This document shows, piece by piece, positions 41,582-50,658 of a DNA stretch of 59,317 bases (its first letter is position 1; each line of letters opens with the position of its first letter). The stretch covers positions 1-59,317 of the forward strand of contig CAMKEM010000011.1 in the NCBI GenBank assembly GCA_946411565.1, written 5' to 3'. A model generated the notes under the pieces. It was not told where the DNA came from and ran no database searches. It worked only from the letters and a program-made list of their open reading frames with translations. Both the position numbers and the translations under genes were made by a program. The stretch is from an uncultured Prevotellaceae bacterium (GTDB taxonomy: Bacteria > Bacteroidota > Bacteroidia > Bacteroidales > Bacteroidaceae).

Positions 41582-42619
41582 ATGAGTAAACTGATAAAAC
41601 CAGCAGGATACAAGGCGTTGCTTGACATGAAGCAGACGGAACAGGGTATCAAACTTATCAAGGAGTTCTTCCAGCAGAACATCAGTACAGAGCTTCGTCT
41701 CCGTCGTGTTACTGCCCCACTCTTTGTGCTTCAGGGCCTCGGCATCAATGATGACCTTAACGGTGTGGAACGTGCCGTTACTTTCCCAATCAAAGACCTT
41801 GGCGACCAGAGAGCAGAGGTTGTACATTCCCTTGCTAAGTGGAAGCGTCTGTCACTTGCTGAGTACGAAATAGAACCTGACTATGGTATTTACACGGATA
41901 TGAATGCTATCCGTGCTGACGAAGAACTCGACAACCTGCATTCTCTCTATGTTGACCAGTGGGACTGGGAAGCAGTAGTTACAAAGGAAGAGCGTACCCT
42001 CTCATATCTCAAGGAGGTTGTTCGCCGTATCTATTCTGCTGTTCTCCGTACAGAATATCTTACTTGTGAGACATACTCACAAATTAAGCCATTCCTCCCA
42101 CGTGAGATTCATTTCATCCACAGCGAGGAACTCCTTCAGATGTACCCAACCCTCTCTCCAAAGGAGCGTGAGGACGAAATATGCAAGAAATACGGTGCTG
42201 TATTCATCATCGGTATCGGTGGTAAGCTCTCTAATGGCGAGAAGCATGACGGTCGTGCTCCTGACTATGATGACTGGACAACACCTAACGAGGATGGTTT
42301 CCTCGGTCTCAATGGTGATATCCTTATCTGGTATCCTATCCTTGAGCGTAGCTTCGAGCTTTCAAGTATGGGTATCCGCGTTGATAAGGAAAGTCTTCTC
42401 CGTCAGCTCGAAATCGAGGGTAAGACAGAGCGTAAGGAACTCTATTTCCACAAGTCTCTCCTCGAAGGCAAGCTCCCTCTCTCTATCGGTGGAGGTATCG
42501 GTCAGAGCCGTCTTTGCATGGTATTGCTTCACAAAGCTCATATCGGTGAGATTCAGGCAAGTATCTGGCCAGAGGAAATGCGAAAGGAATGTGAAGAGGC
42601 AGGAATGCCACTTATCTAA
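41582..42619 (+). CDS. asnA: Aspartate--ammonia ligase (asparagine synthetase A)
   Basis: 345 residues. Makes asparagine from aspartate, ammonia and ATP in the cytoplasm; it is related to class II aminoacyl-tRNA synthetases. Seen: the IGGKLSNGEKHDGRAPDYDDW region (about 215-235), ILERSFELSSMGIRVD, and the C-terminal GGGIGQSRLCMVLLHK. Length is normal (about 330-345). It is monocistronic. The 300-nt leader with duplicated hairpins suggests post-transcriptional control, which would fit a nitrogen-responsive gene, but the signal is unknown. Confidence 0.96.
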   Translation: MSKLIKPAGYKALLDMKQTEQGIKLIKEFFQQNISTELRLRRVTAPLFVLQGLGINDDLNGVERAVTFPIKDLGDQRAEVVHSLAKWKRLSLAEYEIEPDYGIYTDMNAIRADEELDNLHSLYVDQWDWEAVVTKEERTLSYLKEVVRRIYSAVLRTEYLTCETYSQIKPFLPREIHFIHSEELLQMYPTLSPKEREDEICKKYGAVFIIGIGGKLSNGEKHDGRAPDYDDWTTPNEDGFLGLNGDILIWYPILERSFELSSMGIRVDKESLLRQLEIEGKTERKELYFHKSLLEGKLPLSIGGGIGQSRLCMVLLHKAHIGEIQASIWPEEMRKECEEAGMPLI

Positions 42620-42629
42620 TAGAAACAAG

Positions 42630-42658
42630 AAAAGCTCCCAAATCGGGAGCTTTTTTTA
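42630..42658. terminator. Terminator between convergent asnA and mnmA
   Basis: AAAAGCTCCC/GGGAGCTTTT with a T7 run on the plus strand; AAAA on the other side gives some bidirectional function. Confidence 0.9.
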
Positions 42659-42673
42659 TGGCTTTTAAAATCC

Positions 42674-43798
42674 TTATTTCAACACAATCTCACCAGAGCC
42701 AAAGCATCTGTGATGCTGTTCGTCATAGATTACGCAGAACTGCCCAGGAGCAACTCCGTGAATAGGTTTCTCTGACTTTATAAGGTATTTACCTTCACCA
42801 ACATCTGAAATAGTGGCATGGGCATAATCAGCCGTATGGCGTATTTTAAAGGTTATATTAGCAGTCTCACCTTCCTTTATGAAAGGAGCTGTAAGGATAT
42901 GCAAATCATGGATATAGAACTCTGAACTATAGGCTGACTCTGGGTCATATCCATGTGAGAGATAAATCTTATTCTCCTTGATATCCTTCTTAATAACGAA
43001 CCAAGGACCGCCACCAAAGCCGAGACCTTTTCTCTGTCCGATAGTGCAGAACCAATGCCCTTTATGCTTGCCTACGACCTTACCTGTCTCAATATCAATA
43101 GCATCACCCTCCCATTCACCGAGATAGCGACGCAAATAGTCGTTATAGTTTATCTTTCCGAGGAAACAGATACCTTGCGAGTCTTTTCTCTTAGCATTAA
43201 TAAGATGATTCTCCTCCGCAATCCTACGAACCTCATCCTTATGCATGTGTCCGATAGGGAAAAGAGCCTTTTTCAACTGCCAGTCATATATCTGTGCAAG
43301 GAAGTCCGTCTGGTCCTTAACAGGGTCAGGAGAAGTTACAAGCCATTTCCTGCCTTCCTCATCAATCTCGGTCTGTGCATAGTGCCCTGTGGCAATATAG
43401 TCGTATTCATGACCGCGTTTCTCATAGAAAGCACCAAACTTAATCAAGCGGTTGCACATTACGTCAGGATTAGGCGTAAAACCGTTCTTCACCTTATCCA
43501 TAGTGTATTTTGTCACCTTATCCCAATACTCCTGATGACAATCCACAATCTCAAGTTTGCAACCATACTTCTGGCACAGAGCAGTAGCCATCTCAAGGTC
43601 TTCCTCAGAAGTGCAATCCCAGTCTTCCTGCTCCTCTGGACCTATCTTGATATAAAAGCAATCAGGTTTCAGTCCTTCGGAACATAGCACATGCAAAACA
43701 ACGGCAGAGTCAACTCCACCAGAAAGAAGCAAAGCCACCCTTCCCCCAGAAGGGAAGTTGTTTTTTACAGAATTGTCACTTATATGAGATGAATTCAT
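42674..43798 (-). CDS. mnmA: tRNA-specific 2-thiouridylase
   Basis: 374 residues. PP-loop SGGVDS at 26-31 and the two catalytic cysteines Cys115 (NPDVMCNRLIKFG) and Cys211 (SQGICFLG). The middle has FLAQIYDWQLKKALFPIG, and the C-terminal barrel ends with GSGEIVL. Thiolates U34 of Lys, Glu and Gln tRNAs. The first 20 residues (to about NNFPSGGR) are not like other MnmA N-termini and are coded by spacer and arm of a GC-rich repeat. Codons 21 onward align with the normal start of the family. Confidence 0.93.
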   Translation of the reverse strand: MNSSHISDNSVKNNFPSGGRVALLLSGGVDSAVVLHVLCSEGLKPDCFYIKIGPEEQEDWDCTSEEDLEMATALCQKYGCKLEIVDCHQEYWDKVTKYTMDKVKNGFTPNPDVMCNRLIKFGAFYEKRGHEYDYIATGHYAQTEIDEEGRKWLVTSPDPVKDQTDFLAQIYDWQLKKALFPIGHMHKDEVRRIAEENHLINAKRKDSQGICFLGKINYNDYLRRYLGEWEGDAIDIETGKVVGKHKGHWFCTIGQRKGLGFGGGPWFVIKKDIKENKIYLSHGYDPESAYSSEFYIHDLHILTAPFIKEGETANITFKIRHTADYAHATISDVGEGKYLIKSEKPIHGVAPGQFCVIYDEQHHRCFGSGEIVLK

Positions 43799-43874
43799 TT
43801 CTTTTTCTTATTTCGGGAAACTTTACTTACTATCTACTCCCTCCCATTTATGGGGAGGGCTGGGGAGGGGGCCT
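43731..43874. repeat. GC-rich inverted-repeat pair spanning the mnmA start
   Basis: Arm 43731-43759 (AAAGCCACCCTTCCCCCAG and on) is in codons 14-22 of mnmA. Arm 43836-43874 (CTCCCTCCCATTTATGGGGA and on) ends 3 nt from the rsgA stop. The mnmA ATG at 43798 is in the AT-rich spacer. Confidence 0.7.
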
Positions 43875-43877
43875 TAA

Positions 43878-44843
43878 TTAATACGCAGGTCTATACTTTC
43901 CCTCTTCCTTATCATTCAGCATGGAGATATATGAGTTATATCTCGAAAGAGCGATATAATGGTCCTCAACAGCCTTTAGCACGGCACATCCTGGCTCATG
44001 TGTATGGGTACAGTTACCGAAACGACAATCAGCCGAGAACTTGAATATCTCCTTGAAATATGAACATATCTCCTCCGGCTCCATGTCAAAAGTACCGAAA
44101 CCACGTATTCCCGGAGTATCAATAACCCAAGAAGGCGTTTCCGAAGTTGATGTCGGCAACGGAATCATCTCAGAGAAAGTAGTGGTATGCTGACCTGTAT
44201 CATGGGCATCAGAAATCTCGGCAGTCCTAAGATTAATGCCTGGGATGAGCTGATTTAGAAGCGTACTCTTCCCCACTCCACTATTTCCGCTAAACAGCGT
44301 AACCTTACCATCAAGCATAGGACGAAGCTCATCCACACCGTCACCAGTCTCAGCAGAAAGTGCCACACACTCATAGCCTATGGTGCGATATAGGTTCATC
44401 ATCATATCCAGATACCTAAGTTCATCCTCAGAAAGAATATCCTTCTTATTGAAGACAAGAATCACAGGCACACGATAAGCCTCAGCAGAAGCAAGGAATC
44501 GGTCAATGAAGGTCGTAGATGTCTCAGGATGAGATATTGTCACCACAAGGCAAGCCTGGTCCACATTTGCGGCTATGATATGGCTCTGCTTAGAGAGATT
44601 CGTTGACTTACGCACGATATAGTTGTGGCGGTCATCAATAGCCGTAATCCAATATGCCACCTCTGTTCCCTCACCGGAAGCAGAACCAGCCGAAACAGAC
44701 ACAAGGTCACCCACAGCCACCGGATTGGTACTGCGAATGCCCTTGAGCCTAAAATTTCCTTTTATCTTGCAGTCTATTGTCTCGCCCTCATCAGTAAGGA
44801 CGGTGTACCAATATCCTGTATTTTTTATTACGAGTCCGTGCAT
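43878..44843 (-). CDS. rsgA: Ribosome small-subunit GTPase RsgA
   Basis: 321 residues with the circularly permuted GTPase order: NKKD (G4) before GNSGVGKST (G1), then DTPGIRGFG (G3). An N-terminal OB fold and a C-terminal zinc knuckle ([14 protein letters not shown]) complete it. Matures the 30S subunit. It is immediately adjacent to frr (no gap), so translation is coupled, in an operon rsmA-frr-rsgA-mnmA devoted to translation. Confidence 0.95.
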   Translation of the reverse strand: MHGLVIKNTGYWYTVLTDEGETIDCKIKGNFRLKGIRSTNPVAVGDLVSVSAGSASGEGTEVAYWITAIDDRHNYIVRKSTNLSKQSHIIAANVDQACLVVTISHPETSTTFIDRFLASAEAYRVPVILVFNKKDILSEDELRYLDMMMNLYRTIGYECVALSAETGDGVDELRPMLDGKVTLFSGNSGVGKSTLLNQLIPGINLRTAEISDAHDTGQHTTTFSEMIPLPTSTSETPSWVIDTPGIRGFGTFDMEPEEICSYFKEIFKFSADCRFGNCTHTHEPGCAVLKAVEDHYIALSRYNSYISMLNDKEEGKYRPAY

Positions 44844-45404
44844 TTAGACGGTCATGATTTCCTTGGTCTTGTCATCGAGCATAGCGTCAATCTTTGCTAT
44901 GAACTTGTCATGCAGCTTCTGCAAATCGTTCTCTGCATCCTTCTCTACATCCTCAGACAGACCGTCCTTGATAGCCTTCTTCAACTTATCCTTGACCTCA
45001 GCACGTGCATTACGAACACCAACCTTAGCCTTCTCACCAATCTTGTTACACTGCTTCACGAGGTCACGACGACGCTCCTCTGTTGGCTGTGGAATACCAA
45101 GACGGATAATCTCACCATTATTCTCAGGTGTGATACCAACGTCAGAATCCATGATGCCCTTCTCTATCTCACGAATCTGCTTCTTATCGAAAGGCTTGAT
45201 TGCGATAGTACGAGCATCAGGAGTAGTGACACTTGCCACCTGATTGAGAGGCACCATCATGCCGTATGATTCTACACGCACGCCACTAACGATTGCCACA
45301 TTGGCTCTGCCGGCGCGAATCTTTGCGAGGGATTCATCGAGATACATTGCTGCCATCTCCATCTGCTCCTCAGCTTCCATTAGGGTTTCTTTAACGTCAA
45401 TCAT
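44844..45404 (-). CDS. frr: Ribosome recycling factor
   Basis: 186 residues, standard length. ALAKIRAGRANVAIVSGVRVESYG near the N-terminus and RRDLVKQCNKIGEKAKVGVRNARAE later are diagnostic. Splits post-termination ribosomes with EF-G. rsgA starts on the base directly after its stop. Confidence 0.97.
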   Translation of the reverse strand: MIDVKETLMEAEEQMEMAAMYLDESLAKIRAGRANVAIVSGVRVESYGMMVPLNQVASVTTPDARTIAIKPFDKKQIREIEKGIMDSDVGITPENNGEIIRLGIPQPTEERRRDLVKQCNKIGEKAKVGVRNARAEVKDKLKKAIKDGLSEDVEKDAENDLQKLHDKFIAKIDAMLDDKTKEIMTV

Positions 45405-45450
45405 TGTTATTTACTATTTAACTATGTACTATTTACTATTTTACATTTTT

Positions 45451-45503
45451 GCCTTTCGCCCTCCGGCTCCCTCTCTACGGAAGAGGGCGGGGGGAGAGGC
45501 CTC
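45451..45503. repeat. Single family B arm between rsmA and frr
   Basis: GCCTTTCGCCCTCCGGCTCC and on, to GGGGGGAGAGGC, ending 3 nt from the rsmA stop. No partner arm before frr; the rest of the gap is an ATTTACTATTTA low-complexity run. Confidence 0.85.
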
Positions 45504-45506
45504 CTC

Positions 45507-46307
45507 TTACTTTCCTTCCAGCTCCTTTTCCACCAGATTAGTAAGCTCCACGAACTGCTGAACGCTCAACTGCTCTGGACGCTTTGTCATAAGCTCATGC
45601 TCAAAGAACTCTGGTCTTGCAGCATTATCTCCGTTGAATATCTGTCGAAGCGATACACGAAGCATCTTCCTACGCTGGTTGAAGGTGGTCTTCACTACCC
45701 TCTTGAACAAAGCCTCATCACATCCGAGGTCTGTCACCTTATTGCGAGTCATGCGGATAACGGCACTCTTAACCTTTGGAGGTGGGTTGAACACATGCTC
45801 ATCCACGGTAAAGAGATACTCCGTGTCATACCAAGCCTGAATCAACACCGAAAGAATACCGTATGCCTTGTTTCCCGGCTCTGATGCTATACGCAAGGCT
45901 ACCTCCCTCTGAATCATACCAGTGCAACAAGGTATCAAGTCCTTGTTATCCAGCATCTTGAAGAATATCTGCGAAGATATGTCGTATGGATAATTGCCTG
46001 TAAGAACGAACTGTCTGCCACCAAAGACCTCATTCAAGTCCATACGCAGAAAGTCAGCACCGATGATATTATCCCTCAATCGAGGAAAATTCTCGTTGAG
46101 GTATGCCACCGATTCCGAATCAATCTCCACGCACTTGAATTCACGCTCCTTCGGATATAGATACTGCGTCATAACACCCATACCAGGACCTATCTCAAGA
46201 ACTGGAATCTCGGGATAAGCATCTACGGTATCAGCTATGCGACGCGCTATACCAAGGTCGGTCAGGAAGTGCTGACCTAAGTTTTTCTTTGGTCTTACTT
46301 GTTTCAT
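45507..46307 (-). CDS. rsmA: 16S rRNA adenine dimethyltransferase
   Basis: 266 residues. PKKNLGQHFL at the N-terminus, EIGPGMGVMTQ SAM motif, and GNYPYDIS (the NLPY-type catalytic motif). PPPKVKSAVIRM and FNQRRKMLRVSLRQIF are also present. Dimethylates A1518 and A1519 of 16S rRNA. First gene of the rsmA-frr-rsgA-mnmA run. Confidence 0.96.
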   Translation of the reverse strand: MKQVRPKKNLGQHFLTDLGIARRIADTVDAYPEIPVLEIGPGMGVMTQYLYPKEREFKCVEIDSESVAYLNENFPRLRDNIIGADFLRMDLNEVFGGRQFVLTGNYPYDISSQIFFKMLDNKDLIPCCTGMIQREVALRIASEPGNKAYGILSVLIQAWYDTEYLFTVDEHVFNPPPKVKSAVIRMTRNKVTDLGCDEALFKRVVKTTFNQRRKMLRVSLRQIFNGDNAARPEFFEHELMTKRPEQLSVQQFVELTNLVEKELEGK

Positions 46308-46315
46308 TCAAGCGA

Positions 46316-46323
46316 CAAAGGTA
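46316..46323 (-). promoter_or_regulatory. rsmA promoter -7 box
   Basis: TACCTTTG on the minus strand, 9 nt before rsmA; the mRNA would be almost leaderless. Confidence 0.65.
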
Positions 46324-46427
46324 CAATTAAAAAACGAAAATACACAATGAAAAGGCTAAAAAAATATATTTTTCACATTTTCGACACATTATTTATGTGT
46401 ATTTTTGGTATTTTCCCGAAATAACAT

Positions 46428-46435
46428 TACCTTTG
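46428..46435 (+). promoter_or_regulatory. -7 box of flippase-like gene
   Basis: TACCTTTG, 12 nt before the ATG at 46447, with TTTTTGG about 20 nt upstream. Confidence 0.65.
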
Positions 46436-46446
46436 CGTGATATTAT

Positions 46447-47454
46447 ATGAACAAGAGACGTCTTATAACAACCTTCAAAGTCACCACCCCATTCATTTTG
46501 GGTGGTGCTATTCTATATTGGATGTTCCGAAACTTCGACTTCAAGAGCATGGAGAAAGTTCTCTTCGAAGAAATGAACTGGTGGTGGATGCTCCTATCAT
46601 TCCCTTTCGGAATACTCGCTCAGGCTTTCCGTGGATGGCGTTGGAAGCAGACACTCGAACCAATGGGCGAGAATCCACGTACAAGCACTACGATATACTC
46701 CATCTTCATATCCTATGCAGCATCCCTCGCTGTTCCACGTATTGGTGAGTTCACACGATGCGGAGTATTGAAACGTTGGGAAGGCACATCATTTCCAAAG
46801 GCTCTTGGAACTGTGGTTACAGAACGAGCAGTTGATTCACTACTGATACTGATACTCACGCTCATCACTTTCCTGAGCCAAATACCAGTGTTCCTTACAT
46901 TCTTCTCAAAAACAGGAACGCGCTTCGACGAGATATTCGGAATGTTCACCACAACAGGATATATCGTAACTGCAATATGTGGTGTAGCAGTATTAATCTC
47001 GCTTTATTCCGTCCGTAAGAAACTATCATTCTACGATAAGGTAAAGGCAACGTTACACGGTGTTATAGAAGGCGTTATGTCACTCCGAGGAGTGAAGAAT
47101 ATCCCTCTCTTCCTCTTCTACTCCATCGCCATCTGGGCAAGCTATTTCCTGCACTATTACCTCACGTTCTTCTGTTTCTCGGGAACGGCACACCTCGGTA
47201 TCACATGCGCTATGGTAACGTTTATCGTTGGTAGTATCGCCGTACTCGTACCAACCCCTAACGGTGCTGGTCCCTGGCATTTCGCCGTTAAGACCATGCT
47301 CATTCTCTATGGCGTTGCCGATAACGAGGCTCTCTATTTCGTGCTTATAGTACATACCGTACAGACCCTTCTCGTCGTAGCTATCGGCATATATGCCTGG
47401 GCAGCATTGGCATTAAAGAAGACTCGCTTACGCGATGATTTAGAAAGTAAATGA
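46447..47454 (+). CDS. Flippase-like membrane protein, UPF0104/YbhN type
   Basis: 335 residues with about eight membrane helices. Matches the LPG_synthase_TM/AglD family: FPFGILAQAFRGWRWKQ, the early conserved helix with YAASLAVPRIGEFTRCGVLKRWEG, TVVTERAVDSLLIL, and VPTPNGAGPWHFAVKTML. Members move or assemble lipid-linked molecules; the substrate is unknown. It is divergent from rsmA with a near-leaderless start. Confidence 0.88.
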   Translation: MNKRRLITTFKVTTPFILGGAILYWMFRNFDFKSMEKVLFEEMNWWWMLLSFPFGILAQAFRGWRWKQTLEPMGENPRTSTTIYSIFISYAASLAVPRIGEFTRCGVLKRWEGTSFPKALGTVVTERAVDSLLILILTLITFLSQIPVFLTFFSKTGTRFDEIFGMFTTTGYIVTAICGVAVLISLYSVRKKLSFYDKVKATLHGVIEGVMSLRGVKNIPLFLFYSIAIWASYFLHYYLTFFCFSGTAHLGITCAMVTFIVGSIAVLVPTPNGAGPWHFAVKTMLILYGVADNEALYFVLIVHTVQTLLVVAIGIYAWAALALKKTRLRDDLESK

Positions 47455-47617
47455 GCAGAAAATTAAACCAGTAAATTAAATTCAATAAATTATAATTTTA
47501 AAAGAATTTACTGACTATAATTTACTGAATAAATTTACTCATAATTTACTTTCCCAAAACTCCGCAAGGAGCATTTCAAAAGACTATTATTTTACAATTT
47601 AAATTTTAGATAAAACC

Positions 47618-49078
47618 ATGAGCGAAATTAAAAACCTTCAGCCAGAATGCATCTGGCGCAATTTCGATGCACTCACACAGGTGCCACGTCCTTCTGGACA
47701 TCTTGAGAAAGTTCAGCAGTTCCTTCTCGACTTCGCCAAGAAAGTTGGCGTAGAGGCTTTCAAGGATTCTGCCAACAATATCGTTATGCGTAAGCCTGCC
47801 TCTCCAGGCATGGAGAACCGTAAGACCGTGATGCTTCAGGCTCACATGGATATGGTTCCTCAGAAAACTCCTGATTCTACCCATAACTTCGAGACTGACC
47901 CTATCCAGACATGGATTGACGGTGAGTGGGTAAAGACAAAGGGAACTACCCTCGGTGCTGACAATGGTCTTGGCATTGCCGCTATTATGGCTGTTATGGA
48001 GGATAAGACCTTGAAACACGGTCCTATCGAGGCTCTGTGTACCGCCGACGAGGAAACAGGCATGTATGGTGCCAACGACCTTCCAGCAAATCAGATGACC
48101 GCTGATATTCTCCTTAACCTCGATACAGAGGATGAAGGCGAGATGATTGTAGGCTCTGCTGGTGGCATCAACATCACAGGAACAATAGGCTACAAGTCTG
48201 CTGATACCGAGGCTGGCGACAAGGCTATCAAGGTTACTCTCAAAGGCTTGAAAGGTGGTCATTCAGGACTTGAAATCAACGAGGGACGTGCCAATGCCAA
48301 CAAGCAGATGGTTCGTTTTGTTCGTGAGGCTATCAGCCAGTGCGATGCTCGTCTGGCAGAATGGCACGGCGGTAATATGCGCAATGCTATCCCTAACTCA
48401 TGTATCGTTATCCTCACCGTTCCTGCCGACAACGTAGAGGCATTGAAGGAACTCGTAGAAGACTGGAAGGTATATATCTCTGAGGATTACTACGGCATTG
48501 AGGAAGGTATAGAGTTTTTCGCAGAGGACATCGACACTCCAAAGACCGAGGTTCCTGCCGAGATTCAGGACAACCTCGTTGATGCTATCTATGCTTGTCA
48601 CGACGGCGTTATCCGTATGATTCCAAGCATCCCTTCAAAGGTTGAGACATCAAGCAACCTCGCTATCGTTGACATTACTGATACAAAGGCTGAGATAAAG
48701 GTTCTTGCACGTTCTTCTTCCGAAAGCATGAAAGACTATATTGTAACCACCGTTTCAAGTGCCTTCTCTATGGTTGGAATGAAGGTTGAGACCGATGGCG
48801 ACTATACAGGCTGGAATCCTAATCCTAACAGTCCGATGGTAGCCTTGATGAGCAATATTTACAAGGACCTCTTCGGCACAGAACCAACCGTACAGGTATG
48901 CCACGCAGGACTTGAGTGCTCTATCATTCTCAGCAAATATCCACAGCTTGACATCGTGAGCTTCGGACCAACCATCCGCTCTCCTCACACACCAGGCGAG
49001 CGTGCTCACATCCCTTCAGTGCCTAAGTTCTGGCAGTTCCTCACTAAGACACTTGAGGAGATACCTGTTAAAGGGTAA
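47618..49078 (+). CDS. pepD: Aminoacyl-histidine dipeptidase (peptidase D)
   Basis: 486 residues, M20 family. Metal and catalytic residues: His76 and Asp78 (AHMDMV), Asp115 (GADNGLG), Glu145 and Glu146 (DEETGMYG), Asp169 (LDTEDEGE), and a late His in SPHTPGERAH. A lid dimerisation domain lies in the middle (about 210-390). Cleaves Xaa-His and other dipeptides in the cytoplasm. The 163-nt upstream gap is AT-rich with repeated CAGTAAATTAAA/AATTTACT but no clear -7 box. Confidence 0.95.
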   Translation: MSEIKNLQPECIWRNFDALTQVPRPSGHLEKVQQFLLDFAKKVGVEAFKDSANNIVMRKPASPGMENRKTVMLQAHMDMVPQKTPDSTHNFETDPIQTWIDGEWVKTKGTTLGADNGLGIAAIMAVMEDKTLKHGPIEALCTADEETGMYGANDLPANQMTADILLNLDTEDEGEMIVGSAGGINITGTIGYKSADTEAGDKAIKVTLKGLKGGHSGLEINEGRANANKQMVRFVREAISQCDARLAEWHGGNMRNAIPNSCIVILTVPADNVEALKELVEDWKVYISEDYYGIEEGIEFFAEDIDTPKTEVPAEIQDNLVDAIYACHDGVIRMIPSIPSKVETSSNLAIVDITDTKAEIKVLARSSSESMKDYIVTTVSSAFSMVGMKVETDGDYTGWNPNPNSPMVALMSNIYKDLFGTEPTVQVCHAGLECSIILSKYPQLDIVSFGPTIRSPHTPGERAHIPSVPKFWQFLTKTLEEIPVKG

Positions 49079-49124
49079 AGTGGAAAGTAGAATGTAGATA
49101 GTTGAAATTGAAATATTGAAATTA

Positions 49125-49176
49125 AAATTACGAATTACTTTTGTTACATTCACCGTAACTTGGTAATTCGTAATTT
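49125..49176. terminator. Bidirectional terminator, AATTACGAATTAC palindrome
   Basis: 14-nt arms AAATTACGAATTAC and GTAATTCGTAATTT in the convergent gap between pepD and the barrel protein. Same core as the hairpin at 5400. Confidence 0.75.
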
Positions 49177-49189
49177 TTGTTATCAGTCC

Positions 49190-50332
49190 TTATTCCTTTT
49201 TCTTCATCCAAAATGCCTTAAGATTCACTCCCACGCATACGTTCAATGCAGGAGTCCACCCTATTCCATTCCCATATCGGGTGAAACTAAGGTAAGGTTT
49301 AACCCTTATGCTTTTCTCATCGGTTTCAACACCCAATGTACGATTTCTAAAATCGATTTCACGCCCAAACTTGAAGTCAAACATTACACCTGCTCCGAAC
49401 GAGAAACTGCTATAATCCACCTTGTCGCTTTTATTCTTTTCGCGATATTCCTCATACTTCTCTCCACCATTAACACTACGTAAACCAAGCCCGATAAAAG
49501 GCGTAAGTGATAGTTTCTTGCTATCATATACATTATAGCCTAAATAACCCGTCAGACCACCGTTTATCAGCAAGGCATCCTTCCCTATAACACCTTTAGG
49601 GTCATCAACATGCTTCTTCCACTTGCCAAATGACACGTCAAGGTCACCGCCTATCAAAATATTTCTGAGTACCATGCCACAGCCAAGACTAAAGCCGCAG
49701 CTCATTGAAATATAGTCGGAAGGAAGGACCTGTGTCAAAACACCGAAATCATACATTAAAGCAAACGGTATAGGAACATATCCCTCCGCCATATCCTTAG
49801 GATTCAGTTCAGCCTTAGCTAACTCAATTGCCAAATCATTTGCAATACTATCAACCGCATGAGCATCGTTTCCGTTGTCAGTAACAATATTCATCCAATC
49901 AATTTCCGTGTCGAATCGTATCTGCAAATCCTCATACAACTCATAGATTTCCTTATTTCTCAGTGGATATTCAATAGCTAATTTCCTCAGCATAACCTCA
50001 TAAAGGTCAAACTGATTCTGACAATGTTTCAGTCGTGTCTCTGTCATACTCTCGGCATCCATCCACGACCTGAACTGGAACATGAAATTATCCCAAGTAT
50101 AATAATTATACTTGATATTATCCACTTTTTTCTTCTGTGACTTCATCCTGCCATATACACTAATGCGAGATGCAGTCTTGGCATTAACTGGTTTTATAGC
50201 CTTGAAATCATCAAAACGGAGCTTTCTGTCACTCCATTTCACACTACTATAATTTATATCCGAGGACGAATACTGAGCCTGTGAAGGCACGAAGCACATA
50301 GCCAACAGTATTTGTAATAATGCTCTTTTCAT
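49190..50332 (-). CDS. Exported outer-membrane-type protein, hypothetical
   Basis: 380 residues from Met at 50332. Signal peptide MKRALLQILLAMCFVPSQAQ, then a helical periplasmic-looking part (about 30-190). The C-terminal half is rich in amphipathic strands (SCGFSLGCGMVLRNILIGG, TPFIGLGLRSVNGG, FSFGAGVMFDFKFG, ALNVCVGVNLKAFW), as in a small beta barrel. No family name recognised. The -7 box at 50358 excludes the earlier Met at 50353. Confidence 0.75.
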   Translation of the reverse strand: MKRALLQILLAMCFVPSQAQYSSSDINYSSVKWSDRKLRFDDFKAIKPVNAKTASRISVYGRMKSQKKKVDNIKYNYYTWDNFMFQFRSWMDAESMTETRLKHCQNQFDLYEVMLRKLAIEYPLRNKEIYELYEDLQIRFDTEIDWMNIVTDNGNDAHAVDSIANDLAIELAKAELNPKDMAEGYVPIPFALMYDFGVLTQVLPSDYISMSCGFSLGCGMVLRNILIGGDLDVSFGKWKKHVDDPKGVIGKDALLINGGLTGYLGYNVYDSKKLSLTPFIGLGLRSVNGGEKYEEYREKNKSDKVDYSSFSFGAGVMFDFKFGREIDFRNRTLGVETDEKSIRVKPYLSFTRYGNGIGWTPALNVCVGVNLKAFWMKKKE

Positions 50333-50357
50333 ATATAAACAATTTGCAATCAAGATG

Positions 50358-50365
50358 CAAAGTTA
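50358..50365 (-). promoter_or_regulatory. -7 box of exported protein gene
   Basis: TAACTTTG on the minus strand, 26 nt before the start at 50332; it decides the start. Confidence 0.6.
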
Positions 50366-50480
50366 GTCATTTTATCTGAATATCAAAAGAATATAGCGGA
50401 TAAAAGTTAATAAACGCTAAAATATGCACATCTCATGCAGTCTTTTCCGTGAAATCACACACTATATAAGTGAAATTAAT

Positions 50481-50658
50481 TATTTTTGCATATAAACTAA
50501 TTGAAGTTTCGCAAGCTCACCTTCATGAGGTTTAAGATTTTGAGGTTGCAGGTTATAAGGTCTGCCTCATCAATGGCAAGTCTGACCTAAGAACCTTTTA
50601 ACCAAATAACCTTTCAACCTGTAACTTGAGCTAAGCGAAAGTTAAAAACAACCTAAGT
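50481..50658 (+). promoter_or_regulatory. Promoter and leader of lipoprotein-sigma unit
   Basis: TATTTTTG (50481-50488) is followed by about 165 nt of leader without a good TTTG at -33. The leader contains an imperfect 17-bp inverted repeat (AAGTTTCGCAAGCTCA near 50505, TGAGCTAAGCGAAAGTT ending at 50643). It also has AGGTTATAAGG-type runs that can pair with CCTTTTAACC. Confidence 0.5.
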
